Below, in pieces: positions 25,888 to 35,099 of a DNA stretch of 64,000 nucleotides (within the stretch, counting starts at the first letter, position 1; each line of letters starts with the position of its first letter). The notes beneath the pieces were generated by a model. The model was not told where the DNA came from, ran no database searches, and saw only the letters and a program-made list of their open reading frames with translations. Position numbers and translations under genes: made by a program. This stretch comes from Alistipes sp. (GTDB taxonomy: Bacteria; Bacteroidota; Bacteroidia; Bacteroidales; Rikenellaceae), in assembly GCA_017937765.1 (NCBI GenBank), contig JAGBCY010000028.1, positions 1 through 64,000 of the forward strand. The letters run 5' to 3'.

Positions 25888-25978
25888 TTATCCAACCTCT
25901 GTCGCACAGATAGATTAATTATCCACCCCTGGCGCACAGATAGATTAATTATCCACCCCTGGCGCACAAGTTGTTTAG
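25888..25978. repeat. Three tandem 30-bp repeats at the recQ 3' end
   Basis: Copies start at 25888 (31 bp, with several changes), 25919 and 25949 (30 bp, the last diverging in its final third); the core is TTATCCACCCCTGGCGCACA. A fourth, partial copy continues into the recQ stop and last codons (25979 onward, TTAGCCACCTC). Each unit carries in-frame stops for recQ. There are too few copies and no spacers for a CRISPR array. Confidence 0.8.
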
Positions 25979-28167
25979 TTAGCCACCTCCGAGATAAACT
26001 TGATACGCACGAGGCGAATCTCCTCCTCGCTATACTCCGAGCCAAGCTCCTCGATGGCATCGTCCAACGAGTCGGTCTCGGCATCCTCCTTGAAGTATAG
26101 GTAGATATCCTCGACCTTATCCTCATCCATAATCGTATTGAGATAGTACTGGATATCGAGGCGCGTGCCCGAGTTGACAATAGCCTCAATCTCGGTAAGC
26201 AGCTCGTCCATATCCAAGTTACGTGCGCGCGCAATATCCTCGAAGTCCATCTTACGGTCGATAGACTGGATGATGAATATCTTATTGTTCGACTTATTCG
26301 CCACGCCCTTAACCACAAGATCCTGCGGACGGATAATCTCCTTCTCCTCGACGTAGGTCTTGATGAGCTTGATAAACTCCGCACCGAACTTCTGCGCCTT
26401 ACCGGCACCTACGCCCGATATCGTCTGCAGCTCCTCCATAGTGATGGGGTACTGGATAGACATATCCTCGAGCGAAGGGTCTTGGAAGATGACATATGGC
26501 GGCAGGTCGTTCTGCTTAGCCACCGAGCGACGCAGATCCTTAAGCATAGCGAAGAGCTCCTCGTCGGCAGCACCGCCACCCTTCATCGGACCTCCTGCCT
26601 GAGTGTTCTCCTCCTCCGAGTCATAGTCGTGGTCGAGGGTAATGGTCACACTCGTAGGATGTTTGATATACTCCTTACCCTTAGCATTCACCGAGATAAG
26701 GCCATAGTTCTCGATATTCTTATCCACAAGGCCCATAATCAGAGCCTGACGAATAACGGCGTTCCAGAAGCGGACATCCTTGTTCTCGCCAGCACCAAAG
26801 AACTCCGACTTATTATGGCCATAGCTCTTGACCATAGCCGTAACCTTACCCATAAGCACTGCCACAAGGTGGTCAATCTTGAACTTATCGCCAATATCCA
26901 ACAGAGCCTCGAGCGCGAGTTGCATATCCTTCTTAGCCTCAATCTTAGGCTTCGGATTGCAACAGTTGTCGCAGTTACCGCAGTTAGTCTCGGGATATGT
27001 CTCGCCAAAGTAGTGCAGAAGCGACCTACGACGACACATCGAGCTCTCGGCATACGACACCGTCTCGAGCAGTAGTAGCTTACCAATCTCCTGCTCGGCG
27101 ACGGGCTTACCCTGCATAAACTTCTCGAGTTTCTGAATATCCTTATAACTATAATAGGTCAAGCAATAACCCTCACCGCCATCACGACCGGCACGTCCCG
27201 TCTCCTGATAGTAGCCCTCCAGCGACTTGGGGATGTCGTAGTGGATAACGTAGCGCACATCGGGCTTGTCGATACCCATACCAAAGGCGATCGTAGCCAC
27301 AATAACATTAACCCTCTCGTGCAGGAAGGCATCCTGATTATCGGCTCGCGTCTGAGCATCCATACCAGCGTGGTAGGCCAGGGCCTTGATGCCGTTAGCC
27401 ACGAGCAGCTCCGCGAGCTCCTCGACCTTCTTACGGCTTAGGCAGTAGATGATACCGCTCTTGCCGTCGTGTTGCTTGATGAAGCGTATGATGTCGTGGT
27501 CGACATTATTCTTCGGGCGTAGCTCGTAGTATAGATTCGGGCGGTTGAACGACGAACGGAATACCGTAGCGTCGGTCATACCGAGGTTTTTCTGTATATC
27601 CATCTGCACCTTAGGCGTCGCCGTGGCTGTAAGGGCGATGAGCGGTGCCTGACCGATATCATTGATGATAGGACGAATACGGCGATACTCAGGGCGGAAG
27701 TCGTGACCCCACTCCGAGATACAGTGCGCCTCGTCAATTGCATAAAACGATATCTTTATCTTTCTAAGGAAAGCGACATTATCCTCCTTCGTAAGCGACT
27801 CGGGTGCAAAATATAGAAGTTTTGTGCGCCCCTCCAACACATCCTGTCTCACTTGCGCAATTGCCGACTTGTTAAGCGACGAGTTTAGGAAGTGTGCGAT
27901 ACCCGACTCCGTGGAGAAGGTACGCATAGCATCCACCTGGTTTTTCATAAGAGCGATGAGCGGAGAGATGACGATTGCCACGCCATCCATAATGAGTGCC
28001 GGAAGCTGGTAGCAAAGCGACTTACCACCACCCGTAGGCATCAGCACGAACGTATCCTTGCCTGCAAGTACGTTGCTAATAACCGCCTCCTGATTGCCCT
28101 TGAACGACGAAAATCCGAAATATTCGCGTAACTTATCGTGCAATAATACTCCTTGTTCGGTGTCCAT
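25975..28167 (-). CDS. recQ: ATP-dependent DNA helicase RecQ
   Basis: A 730-residue 3'-5' superfamily 2 helicase in recombination and replication repair. Walker A PTGGGKS near residue 47, DEAH box AIDEAHCISEWGHDFRPEY, helicase C-terminal motif VI QETGRAGRDG, and the zinc-binding RQC cysteines (MCRRR, then NCGNCDNCC). An HRDC-like domain follows (LRRSVAKQNDLPPYVIFQD, ISGVGAGKAQKFG), then an acidic extension of about 100 residues. The ATG at 28167 is preferred to an upstream in-frame start at 28269, which lies beyond the divergent promoters. The 3' end runs into tandem repeats. Confidence 0.96.
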   Translation of the reverse strand: MDTEQGVLLHDKLREYFGFSSFKGNQEAVISNVLAGKDTFVLMPTGGGKSLCYQLPALIMDGVAIVISPLIALMKNQVDAMRTFSTESGIAHFLNSSLNKSAIAQVRQDVLEGRTKLLYFAPESLTKEDNVAFLRKIKISFYAIDEAHCISEWGHDFRPEYRRIRPIINDIGQAPLIALTATATPKVQMDIQKNLGMTDATVFRSSFNRPNLYYELRPKNNVDHDIIRFIKQHDGKSGIIYCLSRKKVEELAELLVANGIKALAYHAGMDAQTRADNQDAFLHERVNVIVATIAFGMGIDKPDVRYVIHYDIPKSLEGYYQETGRAGRDGGEGYCLTYYSYKDIQKLEKFMQGKPVAEQEIGKLLLLETVSYAESSMCRRRSLLHYFGETYPETNCGNCDNCCNPKPKIEAKKDMQLALEALLDIGDKFKIDHLVAVLMGKVTAMVKSYGHNKSEFFGAGENKDVRFWNAVIRQALIMGLVDKNIENYGLISVNAKGKEYIKHPTSVTITLDHDYDSEEENTQAGGPMKGGGAADEELFAMLKDLRRSVAKQNDLPPYVIFQDPSLEDMSIQYPITMEELQTISGVGAGKAQKFGAEFIKLIKTYVEEKEIIRPQDLVVKGVANKSNNKIFIIQSIDRKMDFEDIARARNLDMDELLTEIEAIVNSGTRLDIQYYLNTIMDEDKVEDIYLYFKEDAETDSLDDAIEELGSEYSEEEIRLVRIKFISEVAN

Positions 28168-28194
28168 AATTTTTCGTTGTAAAGAAAATTTACC

Positions 28195-28202
28195 CAAATA
28201 TA
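28195..28202 (-). promoter_or_regulatory. -7 element of recQ
   Basis: TATATTTG on the minus strand, 27 bases before the ATG at 28167; the -33 is unclear. It is divergent from the lptB promoter ten bases away. Confidence 0.5.
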
Positions 28203-28211
28203 ATATATTTT

Positions 28212-28234
28212 TTTGAAAAATAGTAATAACTTTG
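28212..28234 (+). promoter_or_regulatory. Promoter region of the lptB-aroA-aroC-prmC-recX operon
   Basis: TAACTTTG (28227-28234) is preceded by TTTGAAAAA with TTTG at 28212-28215, an 11-base spacer. The leader to lptB is only about 20 bases. Confidence 0.55.
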
Positions 28235-28255
28235 TGAAAAATTTGTAAAAAAATT

Positions 28256-29113
28256 ATGCGACTATTCACAAGCGAATTAGTAAAATCCTATAAATCACGC
28301 ACTGTCGTGAATCACGTAACCATCGACGTTAACCAGGGAGAAATCGTGGGTCTGCTCGGTCCTAACGGTGCTGGCAAGACGACGACCTTCTATATGATCG
28401 TAGGCCTTATCAAGCCCAACGAGGGCCGCATATTCCTCGAGGACGACAACGGCAAGGTTACCGATATCACCTCAGAGCCGGTCTATCGCCGTGCACAGAT
28501 GGGCGTGGGTTATCTTGCGCAGGAGGCCTCGGTATTCCGCCGCCTTACGGTCGAGGACAACATACGTGCCGTACTCGAGATGACCAACTACTCACGTCAG
28601 TACCAGAGGGAGCGTGTCGAGAGCCTTATCGAGGAGTTCCGTCTGCAGAAGGTGCGCAAGAGCTACGGTAACCAACTATCGGGTGGCGAGCGTCGCCGTA
28701 CCGAGATTGCCCGCGCCGTGGCTATCAACCCCGCCTTCATCCTCCTTGACGAGCCCTTTGCGGGTGTCGACCCTATTGCCGTGGAGGACATCCAGAGTAT
28801 CGTAGGAACGCTCAAGGATAAAAACATCGGTGTTATCATCACCGACCACAACGTCGACGAAACTCTCGCCATTACCGACCGCACCTACCTCCTCTACGAG
28901 GGTAAGATTCTTAAGACCGGTTCGGCCGAGGATCTTGCCAACGACGAGATGGTACGTAAGGTCTACCTCGGTAGCAACTTCGAGCTCCGCACATCACCCC
29001 AGATGGCACGCCAGCGTAAGGAGCGCGAGGAGCGCGAGCGTGAGGAAGCACTCCGCGCCTTAGGACATACACATCAGCCCTCGGAGGATGAGGATGATGA
29101 GGAGGATGAGTAA
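28256..29113 (+). CDS. lptB: LPS export ABC ATPase LptB with acidic tail
   Basis: A cytoplasmic ATPase that, with LptF/LptG/LptC, drives lipopolysaccharide from the inner membrane to the outer leaflet. Walker [10 protein letters not shown] near 35-43, [18 protein letters not shown] (the LptB-specific stretch), signature LSGGERRR, Walker [14 protein letters not shown] and switch TDHNV are all present. At 285 residues it is about 45 longer than E. coli LptB (241); the extra is a charged C-terminal tail, first Arg/Glu-rich, then ending in Asp/Glu runs. The tail is probably a lineage feature. First gene of a plus-strand operon. Confidence 0.95.
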   Translation: MRLFTSELVKSYKSRTVVNHVTIDVNQGEIVGLLGPNGAGKTTTFYMIVGLIKPNEGRIFLEDDNGKVTDITSEPVYRRAQMGVGYLAQEASVFRRLTVEDNIRAVLEMTNYSRQYQRERVESLIEEFRLQKVRKSYGNQLSGGERRRTEIARAVAINPAFILLDEPFAGVDPIAVEDIQSIVGTLKDKNIGVIITDHNVDETLAITDRTYLLYEGKILKTGSAEDLANDEMVRKVYLGSNFELRTSPQMARQRKEREEREREEALRALGHTHQPSEDEDDEEDE

Positions 29114-29134
29114 CGACGAACAACAACACAATAT

Positions 29135-30406
29135 ATGGATGATAGTACAGTCCCTCTCGGGAACCGTTTATGCGGAGCTATAACTCCGCCCTGTTCAAAG
29201 AGCTATGCTCAGCGTGCGTTAGCGGCAGCACTTCTCGCCCAAGGGCGCACCACACTTCGCGGCATCGAGCTATGTCGCGATACGCGCTCGGCAATTGCCA
29301 CAATCGAGCGACTGGGCGCAAAGGTTGAGATTGTCGACCAAGAGACCCTTATCATCGATGGTGGTCTCAACCCTAATACCGATCGTCTTAACGTTGGCGA
29401 ATCGGGCCTTGCAGCACGTCTATTTACTCCCATTGCAGCACTTGCCGACCGCGCCATAACAATTGATGGCGAGGGCACTCTGTGCCACCGTCCTATGTCG
29501 ATGATGGTCGAGCCGCTCAAGGAGCTCGGCGTGCGAGTACGCGACGGTGGCGGACGTTTGCCTATCGAGGTGCGCGGTCCGATGCGCGGTGGACGTGTGA
29601 CGGTCGATGGCAGTATGTCATCACAGTTCGTCACAGGACTGCTTATCGCCCTGCCGCTTGCCGACCGCGATACGACTATCGAGGTTGAGGGTGCCGTGTC
29701 CACCCCCTACATAGATATGACCCTCGAGACGCTCGAACGTTTTGGCGTGGAGGTAATGTACAACGAGGGTGACTACACACAGTTCTACATCGAAGGGGGC
29801 CAGAGCTTTAAGCCCATAGATTACACCATTGAGAGCGACTGGAGTGCAGCAGCGATGATTATGGTTGCTGCCGCCATTGCTGGCGAGGTTACCATTCGCA
29901 ACATATCTACCCTATCGCGTCAGGCCGACACGGCCATATGTCATGCGTTAGAACGCGCCGGTGCCTCGCTAATTATTGAGGAGCATAGTATCACGGTTGC
30001 CCATCGCAATCTCGAGGCCTTCACCTTCGATGCCACACACTGCCCCGACCTCTTTCCCGCACTTGTTGCCCTTGCAGCCGCGGCCGATGGAGTCTCCACG
30101 ATTAGCGGCATAGGTCGCCTTCGCGGTAAGGAGAGTGACCGTGGCGAGGTGCTTAGGGAAGAGTACGCCAAGATCGGCATAGACATCGAGCTCGACTACG
30201 ACGAGGATGTTATGCGCATCGTGGGTGGTATGCCCCACGCCTCGGAGGTCGACTCGCACGACGACCACCGCATAGCAATGTCGCTTGCCGCAACGTCGCT
30301 ACGTCTGGACGAGGAGATCGTGATACGCAACCGCGAATGTGTAGCCAAGAGCTACCCTTCGTTCTTCGAGGATATGGAATCATTGAAACAGCGCGAACGT
30401 GAATAA
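29135..30406 (+). CDS. aroA: 3-phosphoshikimate 1-carboxyvinyltransferase (EPSP synthase)
   Basis: It joins shikimate 3-phosphate with phosphoenolpyruvate in the shikimate pathway and hands EPSP to AroC, encoded next. 423 residues, normal. Lys22 and Arg27 in CSKSYAQR, GESGLAARL at 88-96 (Leu in place of the usual Thr), SMSSQFVTGLL, Asp in HCPDLFPAL, KESDR and DDHRIAM are the recognised active-site segments. The GESGL form is, from memory, usual in Bacteroidota. It begins 21 bases after lptB and overlaps aroC by eight bases. Confidence 0.96.
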   Translation: MDDSTVPLGNRLCGAITPPCSKSYAQRALAAALLAQGRTTLRGIELCRDTRSAIATIERLGAKVEIVDQETLIIDGGLNPNTDRLNVGESGLAARLFTPIAALADRAITIDGEGTLCHRPMSMMVEPLKELGVRVRDGGGRLPIEVRGPMRGGRVTVDGSMSSQFVTGLLIALPLADRDTTIEVEGAVSTPYIDMTLETLERFGVEVMYNEGDYTQFYIEGGQSFKPIDYTIESDWSAAAMIMVAAAIAGEVTIRNISTLSRQADTAICHALERAGASLIIEEHSITVAHRNLEAFTFDATHCPDLFPALVALAAAADGVSTISGIGRLRGKESDRGEVLREEYAKIGIDIELDYDEDVMRIVGGMPHASEVDSHDDHRIAMSLAATSLRLDEEIVIRNRECVAKSYPSFFEDMESLKQRERE

Positions 30407-31382
30407 CTCATTTGGCGAAATATTTAAAATAACTATCTTCGGTTCGTCGCACGACGAGGAGGTGGGAATCATCGTTGATGGTCTACCTGATGGCCTCAGA
30501 CTAACCCCTGCGATATTCGACAACGACCTTAACCGTCGTCGTCCATCGCTTCGCGGTGAGACCACCCGTTGCGAGGAGGATATACCCACGATCGAGGGAC
30601 TCAATAACGTTGGCACGACGTGCGGCAATACCATACGCATCACATTCAAAAATCACAATACTCGCTCGAATGATTACAGCCATCTGGAGCGTCACCCCCG
30701 CCCCTCTCACGCCGACCTTGTGCAGCGTAGGAAGTATGGCAACGAGTACAACCTTGCAGGTGGCGGTATGGCCTCGGGACGTATGACCGTGGCACTTGTA
30801 GCAGCAGGTGTCGTTGCCAAACAGGTGGTCAGCGAGACAGAGTTCGAAACGCGCCTCATAGAGGTTGGCGGATGCAATAACCCAATAGATTTTGAGCAAG
30901 TTATAGCTGAAGCATCACGCGCTGGAGACTCTGTTGGCGGCATAGTTGAGTGCCGTGTTAAAGGCGTAACACCATACATCGGCGAGCCATTTTTCGACTC
31001 AGTTGAGAGCGTCATTTCGCATCTTCTCTTCTCTATACCCGGGGTCAAGGGTGTAGAGTTTGGCGATGGTTTTGCAGGGACGCGCAAGCGTGGATCGGAG
31101 CGAAACGACACCATTATTGACAGCGACGGCCACACTCTCACAAACAATGAGGGCGGGATAAACGGAGGTATTGCCAATGGCAATGACATCATTCTTCGCG
31201 TTGCCATCAAGCCCACGCCGAGCATCTCACGCGAGCAACAAAGCTACAATTTCGACAAGAATGCCATCGCTCCGCTAACTATTGGTGGTCGTCACGATGC
31301 CTGCATTGCACGACGCGCGGCTGTGGTTATCGAGGCTATGGTTGCCGTGGCTTTGGCCGATCTGAAGCTACGAGCAAAATAA
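30399..31382 (+). CDS. aroC: Chorismate synthase
   Basis: It converts EPSP to chorismate using reduced FMN, the last step of the shikimate pathway. The GTG start at 30399 overlaps the aroA stop (GTGAATAA); no ATG fits and the N-terminus SFGEIFKITIFGSSH matches the family. At 327 residues it is shorter than the common 350-390. Instead of the widespread GGRSSARET motif it has GGGMASGRMT (121-130), similar to the GGGHFSGR form known from clostridial enzymes. RPSHAD (101-106) and the closing GRHDACIARRAAVVIEAM are conserved. Confidence 0.94.
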   Translation: MNNSFGEIFKITIFGSSHDEEVGIIVDGLPDGLRLTPAIFDNDLNRRRPSLRGETTRCEEDIPTIEGLNNVGTTCGNTIRITFKNHNTRSNDYSHLERHPRPSHADLVQRRKYGNEYNLAGGGMASGRMTVALVAAGVVAKQVVSETEFETRLIEVGGCNNPIDFEQVIAEASRAGDSVGGIVECRVKGVTPYIGEPFFDSVESVISHLLFSIPGVKGVEFGDGFAGTRKRGSERNDTIIDSDGHTLTNNEGGINGGIANGNDIILRVAIKPTPSISREQQSYNFDKNAIAPLTIGGRHDACIARRAAVVIEAMVAVALADLKLRAK

Positions 31383-31392
31383 CCAAAAAACT

Positions 31393-32246
31393 ATGGCTAC
31401 ACGACGCGAGATATTTCAACAGCTGCAACGCGCAGCCGAAGAGTGCTACCCCGCTGAGGAGGCACGTCAGATCGCCGAGATGATCACAACTAAGCTTGGC
31501 AGCATATCGCGTAACGACCTTCTTATCGAACCGAATATACCATTAGAAATCAACAACATAGACACCATCTGCTCGGAACTACGCTCGTGGCGACCCGTAC
31601 AATATATCATTGGTCGTGCCGAGTTTCAGGATATGGAACTCGAGGTGAACGAAGGAGTACTCATTCCCCGCCCGAGACCGAGGAGCTCGTTGAATGGATA
31701 GCGAGCGAAATGCCCACGGCGCGCCGTGTGCTCGATGTCTGCACGGGAAGCGGCTGCATAGCCATAGCACTTGCTCGGCGCATCACCGGAGCTTCGGTCT
31801 TAGCCATAGACATCTCGAACGAGGCCCTCTCAATAGCTCACCGCAACGCTCTGTGCTATGCACCGAGTGTAGAATTTTTCGAGGCCGATGCACTCGCAGA
31901 TTTCTCTAATATTGCAGGTGGCGAGTTCGATGTAATTGTCTCAAACCCACCCTATATTCCCGAGACCGACAAGACTCTTATGCGTCCCAACGTCATGCAC
32001 TACGAGCCCAGCATCGCTCTCTTCGTTCCCGACGATGACCCACTTCGATTCTACCGCGCGATAGCTCGCCAAGCACGCACAATGCTCTCGCCCGACGGTC
32101 GACTATATTTCGAGATATACGAGTCGTTGGCCGAGGAGATGAAGCGTATGCTTAAGAGCGAAGGATATGGCGAAATAACTGTACGTAAGGATTTTAGAGG
32201 AAAACCAAGAATGATATGCGCAAAGGTGAATTTGATAGCGAGATGA
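31393..32246 (+). pseudogene. prmC: prmC (release factor glutamine methyltransferase) split by a -1 frameshift
   Basis: PrmC methylates the GGQ glutamine of release factors RF1 and RF2. The first frame (31393 on) gives the N-terminal domain up to EVNEGVLIPRP, then runs into out-of-frame residues and stops at 31701. The second frame resumes exactly as expected with ETEELVEWI and carries the SAM loop VLDVCTGSGCIAIALA and catalytic SNPPYIPETD to 32246. Adding one C in the CCC run at 31671-31673 restores a normal 284-residue protein. The stop overlaps recX by ATGA coupling. It could be a true inactivation, a slippery site or a sequencing error. Confidence 0.88.
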
Positions 32247-32731
32247 GCCCTGAGCCTAAGAAGCGACGAGATAAGAGCGCGGCCGAGGCACTGCAGTCGC
32301 TGATGCGACTATGCGCGCGTGCAGAGAAGTCGTCGGGCGATGCTATGCGTCTGATGCGCACGTGGGGCGTGGCGGAGGCTGAGCGACAAGGAGTTTTAGA
32401 CAGACTTGTTACACAGCGATTTATCGACGATCGACGCTATGCCGAGGCCTACGTCCGCGAGAAGTCTACACTCGCAGGATGGGGTGTGCGTAAGATAGCC
32501 CAGCAACTAAGACTAAAGGGCGTGTCGAAGGATATAATCACCGAAGTACTGGCTACGCTCGATAGCGACGATGCACGCACTCGATTGACAGACAAGCTTC
32601 AACGCAAGCTCCGAACAACAAAAGCCGCCAATGACTACGAACTCCGCGGCAAGTTGCTGCGCTATGCCCTATCGTTGGGCTATGAGTATGACCTCGCAAT
32701 GGAGACGATCAACAACCTATACCGAGAGTAA
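32243..32731 (+). CDS. recX: Regulatory protein RecX
   Basis: A 162-residue helical protein of the RecX family, which caps and inhibits RecA filaments. Family signs: VLDRLVTQRFIDDRRYAEAYV, then GWGVRKIAQQLRLKGVS, and repeated three-helix units. The ATG at 32243 overlaps the prmC stop (ATGA); an in-frame start at 32216 is also possible. The N-terminus is rich in Lys/Arg. Last gene of the lptB operon. Confidence 0.9.
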   Translation: MSPEPKKRRDKSAAEALQSLMRLCARAEKSSGDAMRLMRTWGVAEAERQGVLDRLVTQRFIDDRRYAEAYVREKSTLAGWGVRKIAQQLRLKGVSKDIITEVLATLDSDDARTRLTDKLQRKLRTTKAANDYELRGKLLRYALSLGYEYDLAMETINNLYRE

Positions 32732-32820
32732 TTGACACTGAGCGATATAGGATAAGAAGCGACTACAAATGGTTCCCCCGTATTCTTGTCTAAAGTCGTA
32801 GGGCGGAGAGCTAATAACAA

Positions 32821-32864
32821 GAGCCCCGAACTGGATATATTTAGGTATCATCCGTTCGGGGCTC
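32821..32864. terminator. Hairpin between convergent recX and purB
   Basis: A perfect 11-bp GC-rich stem (32821-32831 with 32854-32864) with a 22-base loop that can pair further. Only short T-rich stretches flank it (TTGTTATT on the minus side), so it is probably a terminator for the purine operon and possibly for recX. Confidence 0.6.
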
Positions 32865-32902
32865 AAAGTATGACATTGTTAATATGTCGCTATCACAAGA
32901 GA

Positions 32903-34198
32903 CTACTCGATACCAACACGATTAAAGATAAAGTCAACATTCTTGAGATAGTACTCTAACGTGAAGCAACCATCGAGCTCCTCGCGCGTAAGGACTGCCA
33001 TAACCTCAGGGCTCTCGGCGAGAAGCTCCTGATAGTCAGCACGCTCGCTCATAGCACGCATAGCGATAGGCTGCACGGTGTCGTAGGCCTGCTCGCGAGA
33101 AAAACCCTTCTCGATGAGAGCGTTCATCACGCGCTGAGCAAAGATAACCTTACGTGTGCGATAGATATTCTCCATCATAACATCCTGGAACACAACAAGA
33201 TTCTCGAGGATACCACGGAAGCGATTAAGCATATAGTCCAAGAGCATCGTCGCATCGGGGAGAATGATACGCTCGGTTGACGAGTGCGAGATATCGCGCT
33301 CGTGCCAGAGAGCAACATTCTCATAGAACGCCGCCATATAACCACGCATAACGCGCGCACACCCACACATATTCTCACTCGAGATGGGGTTACGCTTGTG
33401 AGGCATAGCACTCGAGCCCTTCTGACCCTTACCGAACGACTCCTCCACCTCGTGAACCTCAGTGCGCTGCAAGTTACGAATCTCCATAGCCATCTGCTCG
33501 ATGCTCGATGCTATAACGGCCAACGTAGCCATATAGTAGGCGTGACGGTCGCGCTGGATAACCTGCGTAGAGATATTTGCGCTATCGATGCCGAGTTTCT
33601 CGCATACGTAGTCCTGAATGAAGGGAGGGATGTTAGCGAAGTTACCCACGGCACCAGAGATCTTACCCACCTCTACACCGCGTGCTGCCGTAGCAAAGCG
33701 CGCAAGGTTACGCTTCATCTCCTCGTACCACAACGCCCACTTAAGACCAAAGCAGGTAATGTCGGCGTGAATACCGTGCGTGCGGCCGATGCAAGGCGTC
33801 GCCTTGAACTCGATAGCACGACGACGCAACACCTCGAGCATCTTCTCGATATCCTCCAGAAGGATTGTGTTTGCCTGCTTAAGTAGATAGCCGTTTGCCG
33901 TATCTACCACGTCGGTACTTGTAAGGCCATAGTGCACCCACTTGCGCTCCTCACCGAGGGTCTCGCTCACGGCACGTGTGAAGGCCACGATATCGTGACG
34001 TGTCTGCTGCTCAATCTCAGTGATGCGGTCGATGTTAAACGATGCATTCTTCCACAGCTTCTCGACATCCTCCTTAGGCACAACGCCCAACTGGCTCCAA
34101 GCCTCCGATGCCAAAATCTCAACACGCAGGTAGGCATCGAACTTATTTTGCTCGGTCCATACCCTACGCATTATCTCTCTGCTATATCTCTCAATCAT
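32903..34198 (-). CDS. purB: Adenylosuccinate lyase
   Basis: It cleaves SAICAR to AICAR and adenylosuccinate to AMP, both releasing fumarate, so it acts twice in purine synthesis. 431 residues. Fumarase-superfamily motifs: [10 protein letters not shown] (91-100), RTHG with His141, and the mobile signature loop [11 protein letters not shown] (261-271) whose serine is the catalytic base. Last gene of the purine operon, 33 bases after folD. Confidence 0.97.
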   Translation of the reverse strand: MIERYSREIMRRVWTEQNKFDAYLRVEILASEAWSQLGVVPKEDVEKLWKNASFNIDRITEIEQQTRHDIVAFTRAVSETLGEERKWVHYGLTSTDVVDTANGYLLKQANTILLEDIEKMLEVLRRRAIEFKATPCIGRTHGIHADITCFGLKWALWYEEMKRNLARFATAARGVEVGKISGAVGNFANIPPFIQDYVCEKLGIDSANISTQVIQRDRHAYYMATLAVIASSIEQMAMEIRNLQRTEVHEVEESFGKGQKGSSAMPHKRNPISSENMCGCARVMRGYMAAFYENVALWHERDISHSSTERIILPDATMLLDYMLNRFRGILENLVVFQDVMMENIYRTRKVIFAQRVMNALIEKGFSREQAYDTVQPIAMRAMSERADYQELLAESPEVMAVLTREELDGCFTLEYYLKNVDFIFNRVGIE

Positions 34199-34231
34199 AG
34201 GAATGTAAGGTTAGTTTGTTTTATTTGTTAA

Positions 34232-35083
34232 TTACTTGCTCATTCTATTAATATATGCCTCCACGGTATTCTCCATTAGGCAGGCAATCGTCATAGGACC
34301 TACGCCTCCAGGGACGGGAGTGATGGCAGCCGCAATGTACTGAGCCTCATCAAAGTCGACATCGCCACAGAGCTTACCGTTGCGTGTATCACGATTTACG
34401 CCCACGTCGATAACAACTGCACCGGGCTTAATCATATCCGCTGTAACGAAACGCTCGCGACCGACGGCCACAACAAGAATATCGGCACGACGCGTGATTG
34501 ATGCAAGGTGTTTAGTTCGTGAGTGTGCAACGGTTACCGTAGCATTGGCATCAAGAAGGAGCTTAGCAACAGGCTGACCCACGATGTTGCTACGGCCAAT
34601 AACAACGGCCTCCTTACCAGCGATATCCACACCCGCAAAGTGCAACAACTTGATGATACCCTTAGGGGTGCAAGGGAGCATACAAGGCTGCTTGAGCCAC
34701 AACTTAGCGACGTTCATCGGGTGGAACGCATCGACATCCTTCTCGGGCGATATGGCTGCGATAACCTTGTTCTCGTTGATATGCTTCGGCAGGGGCAACT
34801 GAACGAGGATGCCGTCAACATCATTGTCGTTGTTGAGCTGGTTGATAAGCTCGAGAAGATCGGCCTCCGAGATTGTAGCATCACGACGTAGCGTCGTGTT
34901 GCGAATGCCAACCTGATCGGCAGCCTTGGCCTTACCAGTCACGTACGACACGCTTCCCGGATCGTCACCAACGAGGATCACAACGAGATTGGGCGTGCGG
35001 CCGTACTGCTTACCGAGCACCTCGACACGCACCTTAAGTGCCTCTTTAATTGACACCGATAAATCTTTACCTTTTATAATCAT
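34232..35083 (-). CDS. folD: Methylene-THF dehydrogenase / methenyl-THF cyclohydrolase
   Basis: A bifunctional enzyme that turns 5,10-methylene-THF into 10-formyl-THF, the formyl donor for PurN and PurH encoded upstream in the same operon. 283 residues. Tyr47 and Lys51 in SYVTGKAKAADQVGI form the catalytic pair; DGILVQLPLP (90-99), the dinucleotide loop GRSNIVGQP and PVPGGVGPMT are the family signatures. Its place inside the purine operon is a functional pairing. Confidence 0.97.
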   Translation of the reverse strand: MIIKGKDLSVSIKEALKVRVEVLGKQYGRTPNLVVILVGDDPGSVSYVTGKAKAADQVGIRNTTLRRDATISEADLLELINQLNNDNDVDGILVQLPLPKHINENKVIAAISPEKDVDAFHPMNVAKLWLKQPCMLPCTPKGIIKLLHFAGVDIAGKEAVVIGRSNIVGQPVAKLLLDANATVTVAHSRTKHLASITRRADILVVAVGRERFVTADMIKPGAVVIDVGVNRDTRNGKLCGDVDFDEAQYIAAAITPVPGGVGPMTIACLMENTVEAYINRMSK

Positions 35084-35099
35084 AACTCTACTTTTTTAA

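Noticed and set aside
25888..25978. CRISPR array from 30-bp repeats
   Set aside because: The copies are directly adjacent with no spacers, only about three exist, and no cas gene is in the window.
25884..26408. Second minus-strand frame across the recQ end, with repeated NLSVRQGWII peptides
   Set aside because: The peptide repeat only reflects the 30-bp DNA repeat; the rest is an Arg/Ser-rich shadow of recQ.
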